A DNA stretch of 64,000 bases from Odontesthes bonariensis (taxonomy: Eukaryota > Chordata > Actinopteri > Atheriniformes > Atherinopsidae). The notes beneath the pieces are model-generated. The model did no database searches. It was not told the DNA's origin and saw only the letters and a list, made by a program, of their open reading frames with translations. Within the stretch, counting starts at the first letter, position 1, and each line of letters opens with the position of its first letter. Position numbers and translations under genes: made by a program. Shown here piece after piece: positions 24,940 to 35,983 of this stretch. The stretch lies in NCBI RefSeq assembly GCF_027942865.1, contig NC_134515.1, positions 28,587,949 to 28,651,948 on the forward strand, written 5' to 3'.

Positions 24940-25570
24940 AAGAAGGGACATGCTCAGACAAGCCTTTGGTTCCTTTGGATGAGATCTAGGGTTCCTTTGT
25001 AAAGGTGCCCAGAAGGACAACCATCAGCACTCTGCCTTTATTGGAACATGGCCAGACAAAAGTAATTCTGCATCAAAAGGAACCTGACAGCCCCCTGGGA
25101 GTTTGCCAGCTGACCGCTTCATGAATATCTGACCAGGAGAAGCACAATTCTCAAGGAAACCTGGAACTGAGCATCATCTTACTTTTTCTGTTGCCGCGGC
25201 CAAACACGGTGATGGCAGTACCTCTCTGTGGATGAGTGAAAACCGTCTCCAGAGAGTTCAGGATCCCAGGCTACAAAGAATGCTTACATTTCAATAAGGC
25301 AATGACCCGAAGCACAACAGAGAAAACACTGGTGTGGCATTGGTCTGAGTCACTCGAGGCCTCCTGCAGCGTTTGGACCTGAACCAAGTGTTTTGTGAGA
25401 GACCTGGAAATGGCTCTCCTCTAACCTGGTTGAGCCGGAATGTTTGTGCCACGAATTAAAGGAGCCAAAGGATGGGTGCTCCAAGCTTGTAGCATCGTGG
25501 CCAAGAAGGCACAAGGGTGTCATTGCTGCCAAAGATACTTCTAATACTACTAAAACATGCTATCACTTCT
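24940..25570 (+). mobile_element. Degraded Tc1-like transposon relic
   Basis: DNA-level resemblance to the second half of a Tc1-like transposase gene: phrases equivalent to the catalytic end, an AATGACCCGAAGCACA block (the QDNDPKH region), then AAGGTG-rich sequence ending TCATTGCTGCCAAAGATAC. The frame is destroyed by stops and indels. Old copy, non-functional. I could not place inverted ends. Confidence 0.7.
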
Positions 25571-25599
25571 CTCTCAAGGGGTCTCTGCAGGTCTTATAT

Positions 25600-26850
25600 C
25601 TTTAATGCCTCAACCTCACATGAGTGAGCATCATTTCCATTGATTTTTATTACCCTTGTTATTGTATGTATTTCCCCAGATGATCGTGTTGAGGTGTCTT
25701 TAATCAGCAAGAACACAGACTGACAGTATGTTGGTATCCCTTCCTGTTATTAACATTACTCTCTGTTGAATGCTCTCTGCTTGTGTGAACACAATTATCA
25801 GACCAGAGGAACAAGACCAACACAACTTTCATACTATCATAATTGGGGTATGAAAGTGAGTGGGAGGCATTAGAAAGACCCAAGAAAGTCTTAACCAGCT
25901 GAATGGACTTGGTGTCCAGCTCCGATTAATCGGACTCCTTTGAAAGAGGGCCAGGAACTATGACCTCCTCGTGGTGACTGGGGGCACAACCCAAACAACA
26001 CCTACTGACCTAACTTATGTGCCATCATTTTACTTTCGATTCACAATTGCATCTTACTCTTCCCGACCCTGGCCCTGCAGAAACATGTAATTTATAGAGG
26101 AACAGATTTACATCCATCTGCAGTTTACCGCTGTTTTCAGCGTGACAAGTAATCTACTGTACAAGTTTGCTACACCCCCCCCCTGCTGCATTTCATCAAA
26201 ATCGTGACATCTGTGATGGCACTGAAAATAGGACTGTCACTCATAACCATTAAATGTCTGTAGTCAGCGCAGATGAGCAGCCATTTAACGGCTGCCAGGC
26301 ATGTCAGCAAGTGCGAGCTCAACAGCAAGAGGCCACATGTATGAGTAGCAATGTCATGGTGTTGCGCGATTTTCAGAGACCGGAGGCCAATCTCAATCTT
26401 GGACTTGTGTTTATATCTGTCTTCTCAAATATAATTTCTACATTCAAACCTCCTATTTTCCTTTTCTCTCTCCTTTGTGGCCATGAAGTAATGTTGGCAA
26501 CAGTATCGCGGACAAAACACAGCTCATTGCATTAGTGTTTGTGCCTTTGACGTATACAATATTTGGGTTTCAGGACGGACGGTGTCATGTTGCATCTCGT
26601 ACGCTTGTCTTGATTGGCCTGTCGTGTCAGATAATTATTTATATCTGTGCATTTCACAGCTGCTTCAGATGTTTTTTTTGGCTGTTTTAAATTTAAGATT
26701 TCTACTTAAAAGCCGTGCTAGAAAGAAGGGTGGTCCTACTTCTACTTTTAGTGGGCATAGAATATACTGATACTCATCACTTTTCCATAGCATCTACTTG
26801 TATTCTTCGGTGCTGTGTTTGTTTGCAGCATTTAGCTTTTTTTGACCAAG
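25600..26850. other. Intergenic spacer, nothing recognised
   Basis: A short run of C at about 26176-26184. The 93-codon plus ORF at 26254-26535 resembles no family I know and has no splice context. Confidence 0.45.
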
Positions 26851-26859
26851 GTTTTTGTA

Positions 26860-28012
26860 AGTATCTTTTTATTTAACCAGGACAAAACTCATTGAGATTA
26901 AAATCTTTTTTCTAAGAGTGACCTGGCCAAGACAGCAGCGTAAAACAAACAACACACAGCAAGAGCAAAAATACAAGACCAAATACACAAACACCTGAAA
27001 AATACCCTGGAGATATCACATAGCATTAAACATTAGGGTAATTACAGGAGCCAAGTGAGCAAATATCTCTGTCCTTTGAAATTGACTTGAATTCCCCCAA
27101 ATTTATAAGAAATGACAGTTTTAGATCATTTAAAATATTATTCCAAGTAGCAGGGACAGAAAATTCAAAGGCCTTTTTACCCAATTCAGTTCTGACTTTT
27201 GGGACCTGCATCAAAATGATGTCCTCAATGGATCTACACAGAAATGAGCATAAATAGACAATTTGCTGTAGCATACGTAGTACAGTGATGTACACGATAG
27301 CTCCAATCAGTCATAAAACGCAGAGCACAGTGATACACTGTATCCAAATTTTTTAAAAGCTGCGCTGAAGTGTTCATGAATAGCAGATCTTCATAATCCA
27401 TCAGGGGGAGAAAGGTTGAAGTGATCAAATGCTTCTTGACTTGGTGTGAGAAACACTTTTTGTTTCTAAAAAATAAACCCAATTTAAGTTTAAGCTTAGA
27501 AACCAATTTGCCAATATGAGGTTTAAAAGATAGATTCTCATCAATCAGAATACCTAAATATTTGTAGAATCTGACAGTTCCAATTTCAACCCCTTGAACA
27601 GTTGACAAGCTAGGCAGGAGAGGTGGGAGCTGCTTGCCATTTGAAAATAGCATAGCCTTTGATTTCTCTGCATTTAAAACCAGCTTAAGCCTAGTCAGAT
27701 GGGACTGAACAGTGTCAAATGCAGACTGCAGAAGTTTAAGTGACTGGGAGACTGAAGAAGATGAACAATAAATAACCGTATCATCAACATAAATATGGGA
27801 CACAGCATCAGGCAAGTTATCAGCCAGGTTGTTCACATAAATTGTGAACAACGATGGTCCTAGTATGGAGCCTTGAGGCACTCCCTTTAAAACAGGAAGG
27901 AGGGAAGAAGAGGACCCAGCAGCTTGGACACACTGTGCTCTACCTGATAAATAGTTTGAGAACCAGTTTACAGCCTGGTCAGATGACCCAATCGTGTGGA
28001 GTCTATTCATCA
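26860..28012 (-). mobile_element. 5'-truncated non-LTR retrotransposon (LINE), minus strand
   Basis: A 258-codon open frame (28010-27234) is the second half of a LINE reverse transcriptase: KGVPQGSILGPSLFTIYVN, then the catalytic YVDD, then FYKYLGILIDENLSFKPHI. A frameshift near 27240 moves the thumb region to another frame (27295-27026, with TELGKKAFEFSVPATWNNIL). The 3' end at about 26860 has the string TTTATTTAACCAGGACAAAA, common at L2-type 3' ends in fish. The 5' truncation at about 28012 is typical of target-primed reverse transcription. The endonuclease domain is absent, so the copy is dead. Confidence 0.85.
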
Positions 28013-28019
28013 GGAATGA

Positions 28020-31000
28020 CCAACAGTATCAATTCTCAATTTAGAGTTTTTCTTCATTTCATTGTTACATACAGTAGTCTATATAAAGGCTGCGACTTTT
28101 TCATCTTTTAATTTTTGACTAACATACCAAATATTTACTCTATTACCCAATTGATCGTTTCATCTATAAAATCTCAAAAACAGAGAAAAAATTATTTTCT
28201 ACAATCCCAAAACTAGCAGTCACATTTTTGATTGAAAAATAGCTCATACAACAAAACAGCTGTCTGTTAGCATCTCGTCTGATCAAAAAAAATCAATGCG
28301 CCCCAATCACCTTTCCATCTACCACCTGTTTGTATCATTAGTAAATCACTGGGCCTGTGGTTCGCTGCATTGTGCGATATCTAAAGGCAAACCACCACAG
28401 GAACATACATGACACACTGTGAGGCACATCCCCTGAGGGCCTGGCGAGACGTTTGAGAGATTTAAGTCGACTGAATTCACCCTGGCTGCCTCCTCAGCTG
28501 AGAGTGACTGACAGTGACAAGTGAACGCCGTCGCAGTACAATATTTACACAAAGTTTTTCAGGATGACAGAGCGTTTGGCGATAACTCCTTCTAATGTCG
28601 GCAAGCATGCTGCGGCGTGTCTTATATAATGACAGTAGAGCGATTACAGTGCTGAGGATGACGAGTCCTCCCAGTACAATAATCTGACTCTGAATCAGTT
28701 CTCCACATGGTTTAGATCACTGTTTGAATGTTGCGTTTTGTCAAGCACAGCTTACAGTTAAACGTCTTCGCTCAGGATTCTCTAATTGGTTTGTTGAAAA
28801 TTGTCATTTTTTAACTTAACAGTACATTTGTTGCCAGTATCTAATGATTTAAAACTGTACATGATCAACTTTAAGCAGAGACAAAGATTAAAACGTATTT
28901 GTGTTCTTGCAGATTGTGGCACAGGTCAGTCCAAACTTAATGGAAGACAACAGCAGCCCCGAATGAAGGAAAAAACAAATTTGCCTCACTTCGTGACACA
29001 AACACACAGTATTACGCAACCACGGTCGAGCTATGAGAAAACAAACATGCTGTGTTGTTTTCGGCAAAAGTGTCTTGCGCCACCTTTTTTCATTTGTTAT
29101 TTACTGTCTTTGTCCTCTTATGTTGATTTTTCTGTGGGGAAGCCACAGAGTGCGTGTCCAGCAAACAAAATAATCCCACATATGTTTGTGTGGGAAACAG
29201 CCACTGGCAGCTCATGCGTGAAACGTTCTCGAAAAATAATGTGCAGCAAGCTGTCCGAGAGCAAGTCCACAGGCTGTCTTGGAAATGGTCAACATTGTGA
29301 CGACTTCCACTTGGGCTGACAGATAAAGGAAAGCAGTCGTTTGTTACAGAGAGGGATAATCAGAGGATCTCATCACTAATCCTGCCAGAGATCCCACAAG
29401 TCTGTTGTGAGGTCTCTGGCTTCATTATTAAAGGCAGAATAATCCGTTTTCACATTCATATTTATGTATATATATATACATGAACCTTGTCTCAGTGCCC
29501 TACAGTACACATTCTTACCAAGAGCTAATGTTATTGTGGTAGAAGGAGAAATGATGGAGAAACTCTGAGACCTTTGCACAGAAAATGAGAGAAATAATAA
29601 CTTGATTTCCAGCCTCTGTATAACAATAATAAAGAACATGAGCAAAATTTGGGGAGATCAAATAAATTTGACATTATCCATTATCCCCCCTTTTTTTCTT
29701 TTTTGGTTATCGTCTAATCTCATTGTATTGCTCTGGAAGCAGACACCCCGCAGCTGTGCGGCTTACCTTCCAGGGAGGGATGGCTCGTCCTCATTTAAAC
29801 TCATGGAGGCCAGGTGGAGAGCCGGACACGGAGGGCAGGAGCTTGGCCAGCAACTGAAATGGAGACAGAGAGGAGGGACAGACGGTGGGAGAGAGAGAAA
29901 AGGGGGAGCACTGGACCCGTTTCAGGCTCACACTGAAGAGTCCGCTTAAGGTATCCTCCGCCCCTGCGCTGACACACATGTTCACACGACTGGCCAGGTG
30001 GACGAGCGCTCGCTCCGCCGCATGGCACCCGCACTCATCATCCTTGTGGACACGCACCGAGTTGCGCTGGTGTTCACCAAGAAGCACACTGTGATGGCAG
30101 GGTAGAGAGAGAGAAAGAGAGGGAGGGAGAGGGATCAGCATAATACTGGGAAGATCTGAGTGTCACTGATGACACAAAATACCACTCCCCACCCAATCTC
30201 CTCTATCCACTCTTGATCCCACTACTTTCCAACCATGCTTATCCTTCACACTTTGATTTGTTATCCTGATTCATTAGGTGTGAATAAGGTGTCTATACTG
30301 GGTTTCCCCAAATCAGTTTCTACCACAAACACAGCTGCTGCTTAGGCCTGCCAGTTATTTGATAATCGTGTGAAGGTGATTTCTTGAAACGACCACAGTC
30401 TTCTTGCATAATCCTTAGAATAATTTCCTGTCCGCTGAGTAAAGATAGTTGGAGTAAACTAACAGAATGTCATTTCTGTCACTGTTCCCTTATTGCGTTC
30501 CACAGTTTGAGATCACACTGATGTGCCTTTAATCGCATCCTCTCATTACTACTGTGGTTTAATTACATTTGAGCAGGGAACTGGCGCCACCGAGGCACTT
30601 AACTTCTAAGATCTGACCGACCGCATTTCAGTGAGCATCTATTTACATTTACAGCTTGCAATGAGTCGCAAAGCCAAACAACAAAGTGTTATTATTAGTT
30701 TAAAAAAATGGCCAAATATACAACATTAAGAGGACGATCAGAAGCATGAATTCCACTACTTTTAAAACGTTTGGCAACCAAGTTTAAGTTATTCATGTCA
30801 TAATTGCATGTCTAATTTTTATGTGCAAAAATTAAAAGCCAAAAGGAAACTCGATGTTTGGTGCCGTCAGATGTCTCTTCTTTTTAAGATCTAAGACGTA
30901 AACTATAATCAGACTTAAATGATATATAATCATACCTTAAATGATGGCATCAGATGAACAGAAAGAGACAATTAAACGGTTCATTCTAATTATTTCAGTG

Positions 31001-31185
31001 ACAGTTACCAACTAAAGTGTGACATGATTATGACACTCCTACCCACAGCATGAGGAGATCGTTAGCGTGTCCATGTTTGTGTGTGCAAATCCCTCATATC
31101 AGTGATCGTAAGACACGTTTGAGGCAAAGAGAAAAGTGTCTCTTAAACATTCATTCTAACATGTGAATGCAAAAGCATTGAGTTG
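28020..31185. other. Intergenic spacer
   Basis: Mostly AT-rich. A GC-rich segment at 29720-30140 has ORFs on both strands (29885-30094 +, 30141-29791 -), but neither resembles a known protein and the 3' part is a purine-rich (GA) tract at about 30104-30134. I do not call a gene. Confidence 0.45.
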
Positions 31186-31189
31186 GGGT

Positions 31190-31395
31190 AGGGCGGGTTA
31201 TCTACTAATTGGGAGGCAGGTGGTCAGTCCTTTGTGTCCTTGGGCAAGAATCGGAACCCTAGAAGTGCCCCTACTGTGTACATCTGTGAGTGGGTGTGTG
31301 CATGACGGAGAATGTGCCTGGTGCATTGGATAAAAGTGCTGTGTGAATGTGAGTGCACGGGTAAGTGTGACGGGTAAGCACAATATATTGTAGTG
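31190..31395. repeat. SINE-like dispersed repeat, degraded
   Basis: Resembles the body of a common teleost short repeat: TCCTTGGGCAAGAATC, then GAACCC...GTGCCCC, then TGGATAAAAGTGCTGTGTGAATG. No A-tail or target duplication identified. Confidence 0.5.
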
Positions 31396-31399
31396 TGCA

Positions 31400-32600
31400 G
31401 CCCGTTTATCAAATTAAACGTCACCAGCAGTTCAGGGTGATCATTTGATGTGTAATTTGAGACAAAAATTCAGTCTCCAAAGTGACTGCACTTTAATTCA
31501 ACGGTCTAAAATAAATGTGACATCCACTTGAAAAATAAACTCATCCCTAGTTACACAGTAAATCCAGATCTGAGACAGACTATTGGAACTACACCTGCAG
31601 CGCTGTGTCATCCGACTTTATCTAACCCATCCATGCAGTTTGCTTGGTGTGGCACAGCTCCCAGACTGACAGTCACGGAAAGCTGCTTAAGGGAATGTGG
31701 GCTCACTTGCTGAGCCGTGCAGAAGCTGCAGGACTGTCAAAGCTACAAAGAGCAGCACCGTATTATTAGTACCCCAACGCAGGGTCCTGGCCCTATTCAG
31801 ACCACTAGCTCGGGCACATTTCGATAAATTTCGTGTCATGGCCCGTGGTCAGCCATAGTATGAAGTCCCAACAGTGACTTATTTGGAGATGACAGCGGGC
31901 AGGAAATGATCAGTACACAAGGAAATTACTGGTGATCATGTCAAACAAGCGTGCTGGCACTATGCCTCTGGGCATTAACACAGTGTGGATGTCAATTCTG
32001 TCAATTTTACATGCATACGAGCATGATTTCATGCTTGGTAGTGTTTGGCAGTCTGCGACTTTGGTCAAAAGTGAAACATCAACGAGACTGAAAGATATTG
32101 AATTAGTTATGAATAACCGATGGAGGATTTTTTTTCAAGGTTATGTGCAGACATTTGTGGTGTATAGAGAATAAATCTTACTAACACTGTGGGATAATCC
32201 CCAGATTTTTCAATTGGTTTTTGACCTATTTTTTTTTTAATACTGCAAATGTGATAATCTGATTAGTCTTGGACATTGGAATAAAACCAAATCTGTGTTA
32301 TTCCCATTTATCCCCACTTTATTCCTTATATGATCTGGAAAAAAGTTCTATGGCCTTCACAAGGCTGACCTGGGACAAGTTGCATGTTGCCAAGCTGTTT
32401 CTCAAATCATATTTACAAATGAAAGCTGTTTTAGAAAATAAGAATGTAGATTAAAAAGAATGCAGTCAGTATTCACATGTGACTTGAGCCCTACTGTATA
32501 TTTAACTAAAAAAAGAAAAAGAAGACTAATGCTGAAACGGAAGCACTCTGTTGTATTTTTCTAGAAAGAAGTTCTAATTTTGAATGTGATGCCTTAAGTC
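31400..32600. other. Intergenic spacer
   Basis: AT-rich; small ORFs at 31932-32174 and 32269-32454 lack any family resemblance. Confidence 0.4.
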
Positions 32601-33569
32601 CATTCAAAAAAGTCACGACAGAGCATCAAAATACTGAAATTGTGTACATTTTGTGGAACATCTCACAGCTAATCATGGTGAAAAGAAAGTGCTCCCTCAA
32701 TTAGTCTTTAATCAACTAAGCACATGCTGCTAATGATTAGCTGATCATACGCAGGTATGAGCACCTCTGGAAAAGCAGAGGTTTTGTCATTTCGCTGGCC
32801 CGGAGCTTTCCAAGTGTGTGTTAACACAAAGTCAAAGGGGAAAGACATCAGCAATGATCTTAGAGAAGCAGTTGTTGCTGCTCGCAAATCTGGAAAAGGT
32901 TATAAGGCCATTTCCAAACAATTTGGAGTCCATCATTCTACAGTGAGAAAGATTAATTCATTATTTATTATGAGGGGAAAGCATTTAAAATCTTCGCAGC
33001 AGTGGACGTCCCAGGAAGTTCACCTCGAGGTCGGACCGTGCAATGCTTAGAGAAAGTGCAAGTACCTAAGACTACAGCACAATTAAAAAAAGACTGAGCA
33101 AGTATGGCCTGTTTGGAAGGGCTGCAGGAGAAAGCTTCTTCTCTCTAAGAAGAACATGGCACCACGGCTTAGGTTTGTAAACCAGCATTTGAAAAAAAGT
33201 CACAAGACTTTTAAAACAATGGGCCTCATGCAAGAACCGTTCGTACGCACAGATTTGTTCTTAAATCGTCCGTATGAGTGATTTAAGAGAATTTGCGCAT
33301 TCACCAATCTTTTCGTATTTTACGTTTTCTTTCAGGTACGAACATAATTTACGAGTGATCCAGAGCTGTCGTAGGAGTTTCGTAAAATAGTCCGCTGTTA
33401 TTCCAATCAAGTTTGCTTGACTAATGGATTGTATATTTAATTACTTTGAAGAAAACATATATAAATATACATTATACCCCATAATTATGCTGACATTATT
33501 CTGTTTGACTTAAATTGTGCACTAATTGAAGGTTCATTTGAATCTGTAACGGGAAGCGCAGCGGCTGTC

Positions 33570-33831
33570 TTGCTACTTTTGGATGCCTTAGCGCGTCAGG
33601 CTCTTGGAAGAGACCGTGTGGAGACAGACGAATGGCTGACATCACGATTAAGATTCCCAAGGACTGTGCTGCTACAAACATGCAGCTTGCTGGAGCCACG
33701 ACTCCAGAGAAAAACACGCCGATCAAACCCAATTCCACCACACGTCCAGGTCCTCACCACCCTTGGATTTTTGGCCACGGAACCTTTCAGAGGGAGATTG
33801 GAGACAGAACGGGGGTGTCCCAGTTCTCTGT
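33570..33831 (+). pseudogene. Harbinger transposase N-terminal fragment
   Basis: About 87 codons with one frameshift near 33775. HARBI1-type landmarks are RTRRSNP-like (KTRRSNPIPPHVQVL) and GTFQREIGDRTGVSQ. No start region or catalytic DDE residues remain. Confidence 0.75.
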
Positions 33832-33913
33832 GCGCTCCCCTTGGTCATCAAAACTCTCATCAGTTTATCACCCATGGTACATCAAATTACATCGGTACAT
33901 GGTACATCAGTAC

Positions 33914-34067
33914 AGCAATTATCTTCTCTAGAACAGCCATGATAAACTATTTAAAACATTACAACAATATTACTGGGCATGAAACAACATGAAGTAATGC
34001 TAACCTAGCAGTATATGGTATTGTTGTTAAATACTTGAATGCAGTTTTTCTAGAGAAGATAATTGCT
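33914..34067. repeat. Short inverted-repeat element (154 bp)
   Basis: 20-bp perfect inverted arms, AGCAATTATCTTCTCTAGAA at 33914-33933 and its complement at 34048-34067, enclose about 114 bp. It lies within the Harbinger element right after the transposase fragment; a MITE-like insertion or foldback. Confidence 0.65.
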
Positions 34068-34467
34068 TTGTATATGGGAGTATCGTCCATTGACTCTTTT
34101 GGGCTTTCACATGTGCGTGCATACCAACAACAGGTAAGTGACATGCTGTTTATAAAGTTGTTTTGTAACGTCCCCATGCCAGTAATGTGAGAACCATGCA
34201 TATGGTTTTGATGGTAAGGCTTGTGACTTTATTGTCGGATGGTTTATAAAGTGGTGTGACGTTTCTGCAGTGTGCAAGTTGTTGTTTTACGTGGAAGGTT
34301 TAGAATTTGCCCCTTGGCCACCACGTATTTGGCTAGCATGACAGGCTGCGCAAACAGCGCAATCGCCGCACAGGGAGCGCCGATTTGCACCAGTCTGTCC
34401 TACTGTCAGTATTTGACAACCTCTAGCAATGGGATTGCGCTTCAAATGCCCCGGAGTTCTCCTTTAA

Positions 34468-35283
34468 GGCCCTGTCACACTGTTGCGTATGAGAGAAGCG
34501 TATGAGTTGCGTATGAAAATTAATAATATAATTTTCATACGCACGAAAAGTCCTTGAAAATAAAGAATGACTAGCGTATGAGTAGCATATGAACTGCGCA
34601 TGCCCAGCGTACGTTTCAACGCGCCTATATCAGCAGCCTTTCCACATTTGCTCCATTATTGCAGTAGACGACGCGCTATCAACATCTCTCGAGACATTCA
34701 TCTCGATCATGCCTCCCAAGAAGCAATCGTCGTTTGCCCGGGCCCTGGGCCGAGGAAAAGGCAAAAAAACACAAGAATCATTCTCACCCAAACCTGCTGA
34801 AATGCCTGATGCACCTGCGGCTGATGAGTTACATGCTTCTGAGCGATCAAGATCCCCAACTCCTCCTCCTGACCGCTCCCGTGAATCGTCAGTTGCCTGC
34901 CGCCTCCATCTCTGGCGGAGATGGAGGCGGCAGACGGGCGGAGGCTATAAATACGCTAGCTGTACGGTACACCTTCATGCCAACATATGGCAATTTATGT
35001 CCAGCGTTCTCGACCTATCAGTAACGTACCTATATCGTACCTCTAGCGTATTCAGCGTATGCCTAGCGTATGCTTAGCGTATTAACCATACGCACAAAAG
35101 TTTTGAGCATGTTCAAAAATGTATTTCTGCCTCAGCGTATGCCAACGTATGCCAGCGTGCTTGAAACGTATACAACCTATGCCTAACGTTCCCCTGGCGT
35201 ATGTCAGCGTATACCAGCGTATGAGTGATAATTTTCATACGCAACTCATATGCTTCTCTCATATGCAACAGTGTGACAGGGCT
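34468..35283. mobile_element. 816-bp inverted-repeat element rich in GCGTATG, nested in Harbinger
   Basis: The ends are about 55-bp inverted repeats with a few mismatches (34468-34522 and 35229-35283), beginning (G/A)GCCCTGTCACACTGTTGC. TTTAA lies on both sides (34463-34467, 35284-35288). Inside, GCGTATG or close variants occur at least ten times, clustered towards both ends. The centre holds a short ORF and a 16-bp hairpin. No transposase is present. Superfamily unassigned: TTTAA/TTAA suggests a TTAA-targeting type, while the GGCCCTGT start is also seen in Harbinger-like ends. Confidence 0.7.
34710..35077 (+). other. Short ORF in the GCGTATG element
   Basis: From ATG 34710 the frame stays open to 35077. 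The first 65 or so residues are basic and Ser/Pro-rich: MPPKKQSSFARALGRGKGKK, later RSRSPTPPPDRSRESS. It could be a captured exon, a domesticated DNA-binding tail or chance. The frame runs through the hairpin and the GCGTATG array, so the C-terminal half is unlikely to be real protein. Not recognised. Confidence 0.3.
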
Positions 35284-35983
35284 TTTAACAGCACTCCTAA
35301 TTGCTTCCCATTTCTTCCCTTTAGCAGGTCCCGTAATTCCACTGCTGACACTGCTAAAAATGACAGATTTTCCTTTTTGGATCTCTGAAAGCAGAACTTC
35401 AGTCTCAGAGCCCGTAAAGTGGGTTCTTTTTGCGCCTTGATGCCATTCTCATGACTCAACACTCAACACTTCCTGGCACAGGAGCGAGGAAGCACAGCCT
35501 TATATGGTATAATTTTGGGCGTGGAGTATGCAAATCTACTATCCTCGTGCACGTGAACTTAGATACGCACAGGTGTGATTCATCATTTACGCAGGTCATT
35601 TACACACTTTTTCCAAAGTTAAGAGCGCTTGTTGAATCTGACGGGCGTGTTCGTACGAGACCTTCTTACGAAAAAAGTGAGAGAAATTTAGAATAAAAAT
35701 ACGAAAATGTTCTTGCATGAGGCCCAATGTCTTTTGGACAGATAACATAAAGTGGAGATGTTTGGTCATGAAGCACAGACGCTGGTTCGGAGAAAACCAA
35801 ACACAGCATGTCACCACAAACACCTCATACCAACTGTCAAGCACGGTGGCGGGCGGCTGATGATTTAGGCTTGTTTTGCAGCTGCAAAATTATTACACCT
35901 ACACATTTTTAATTTTACATACAACAGATTCTAAATGGCGAAACTTTTCTAACTAGACCTCACCAAAACAAACACCAAAGGAG

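Larger units (their letters stand above)
33221..35725. mobile_element. PIF/Harbinger-type transposon, 2505 bp, inside the Tc1 element
   Basis: Perfect 17-bp inverted ends (GGGCCTCATGCAAGAAC at 33221-33237; its complement at 35709-35725) flanked by AAT on both sides (33218-33220, 35726-35728), as expected for a 3-bp target duplication. 33570-33830 + encodes a Harbinger transposase N-terminal fragment (SNPIPPHVQVLTTLGFLAT), then a frame change to GTFQREIGDRTGVSQ. 35462-35259 - (VELRDLLKGRNGKQLGVLLK) looks like the Myb-like second protein of this superfamily. Both are truncated. The DDE catalytic region is missing, partly replaced by a further insertion. Confidence 0.85.
32620..35900 (+). mobile_element. 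Tc1-like transposon, split by a nested Harbinger element
   Basis: The left part (about 32620-33217) carries a degenerate N-terminal helix-turn-helix of a Tc1-like transposase; 32757-33050 reads GKDISNDLREAVVAARKSGK then GYKAISKQFGVHHSTVRKI. The gene resumes at 35726 with sequence equivalent to the central transposase region (TGTCTTTTGGACAGAT ... AAGCACGGTGGCGG ... GGCTTGTTTTGCAGCTGCA) and is lost after about 35900. Reading across the insertion gives ACAATGTCTTTTGG, one continuous element. Stops and indels make both parts non-coding today. Confidence 0.8.

Noticed and set aside
29791-30141. Possible minus-strand exon (VHKDDECGCHAAERALVHLA)
   Set aside because: Open on both strands because of GC content; one end is a GA-rich tract and no family fits.
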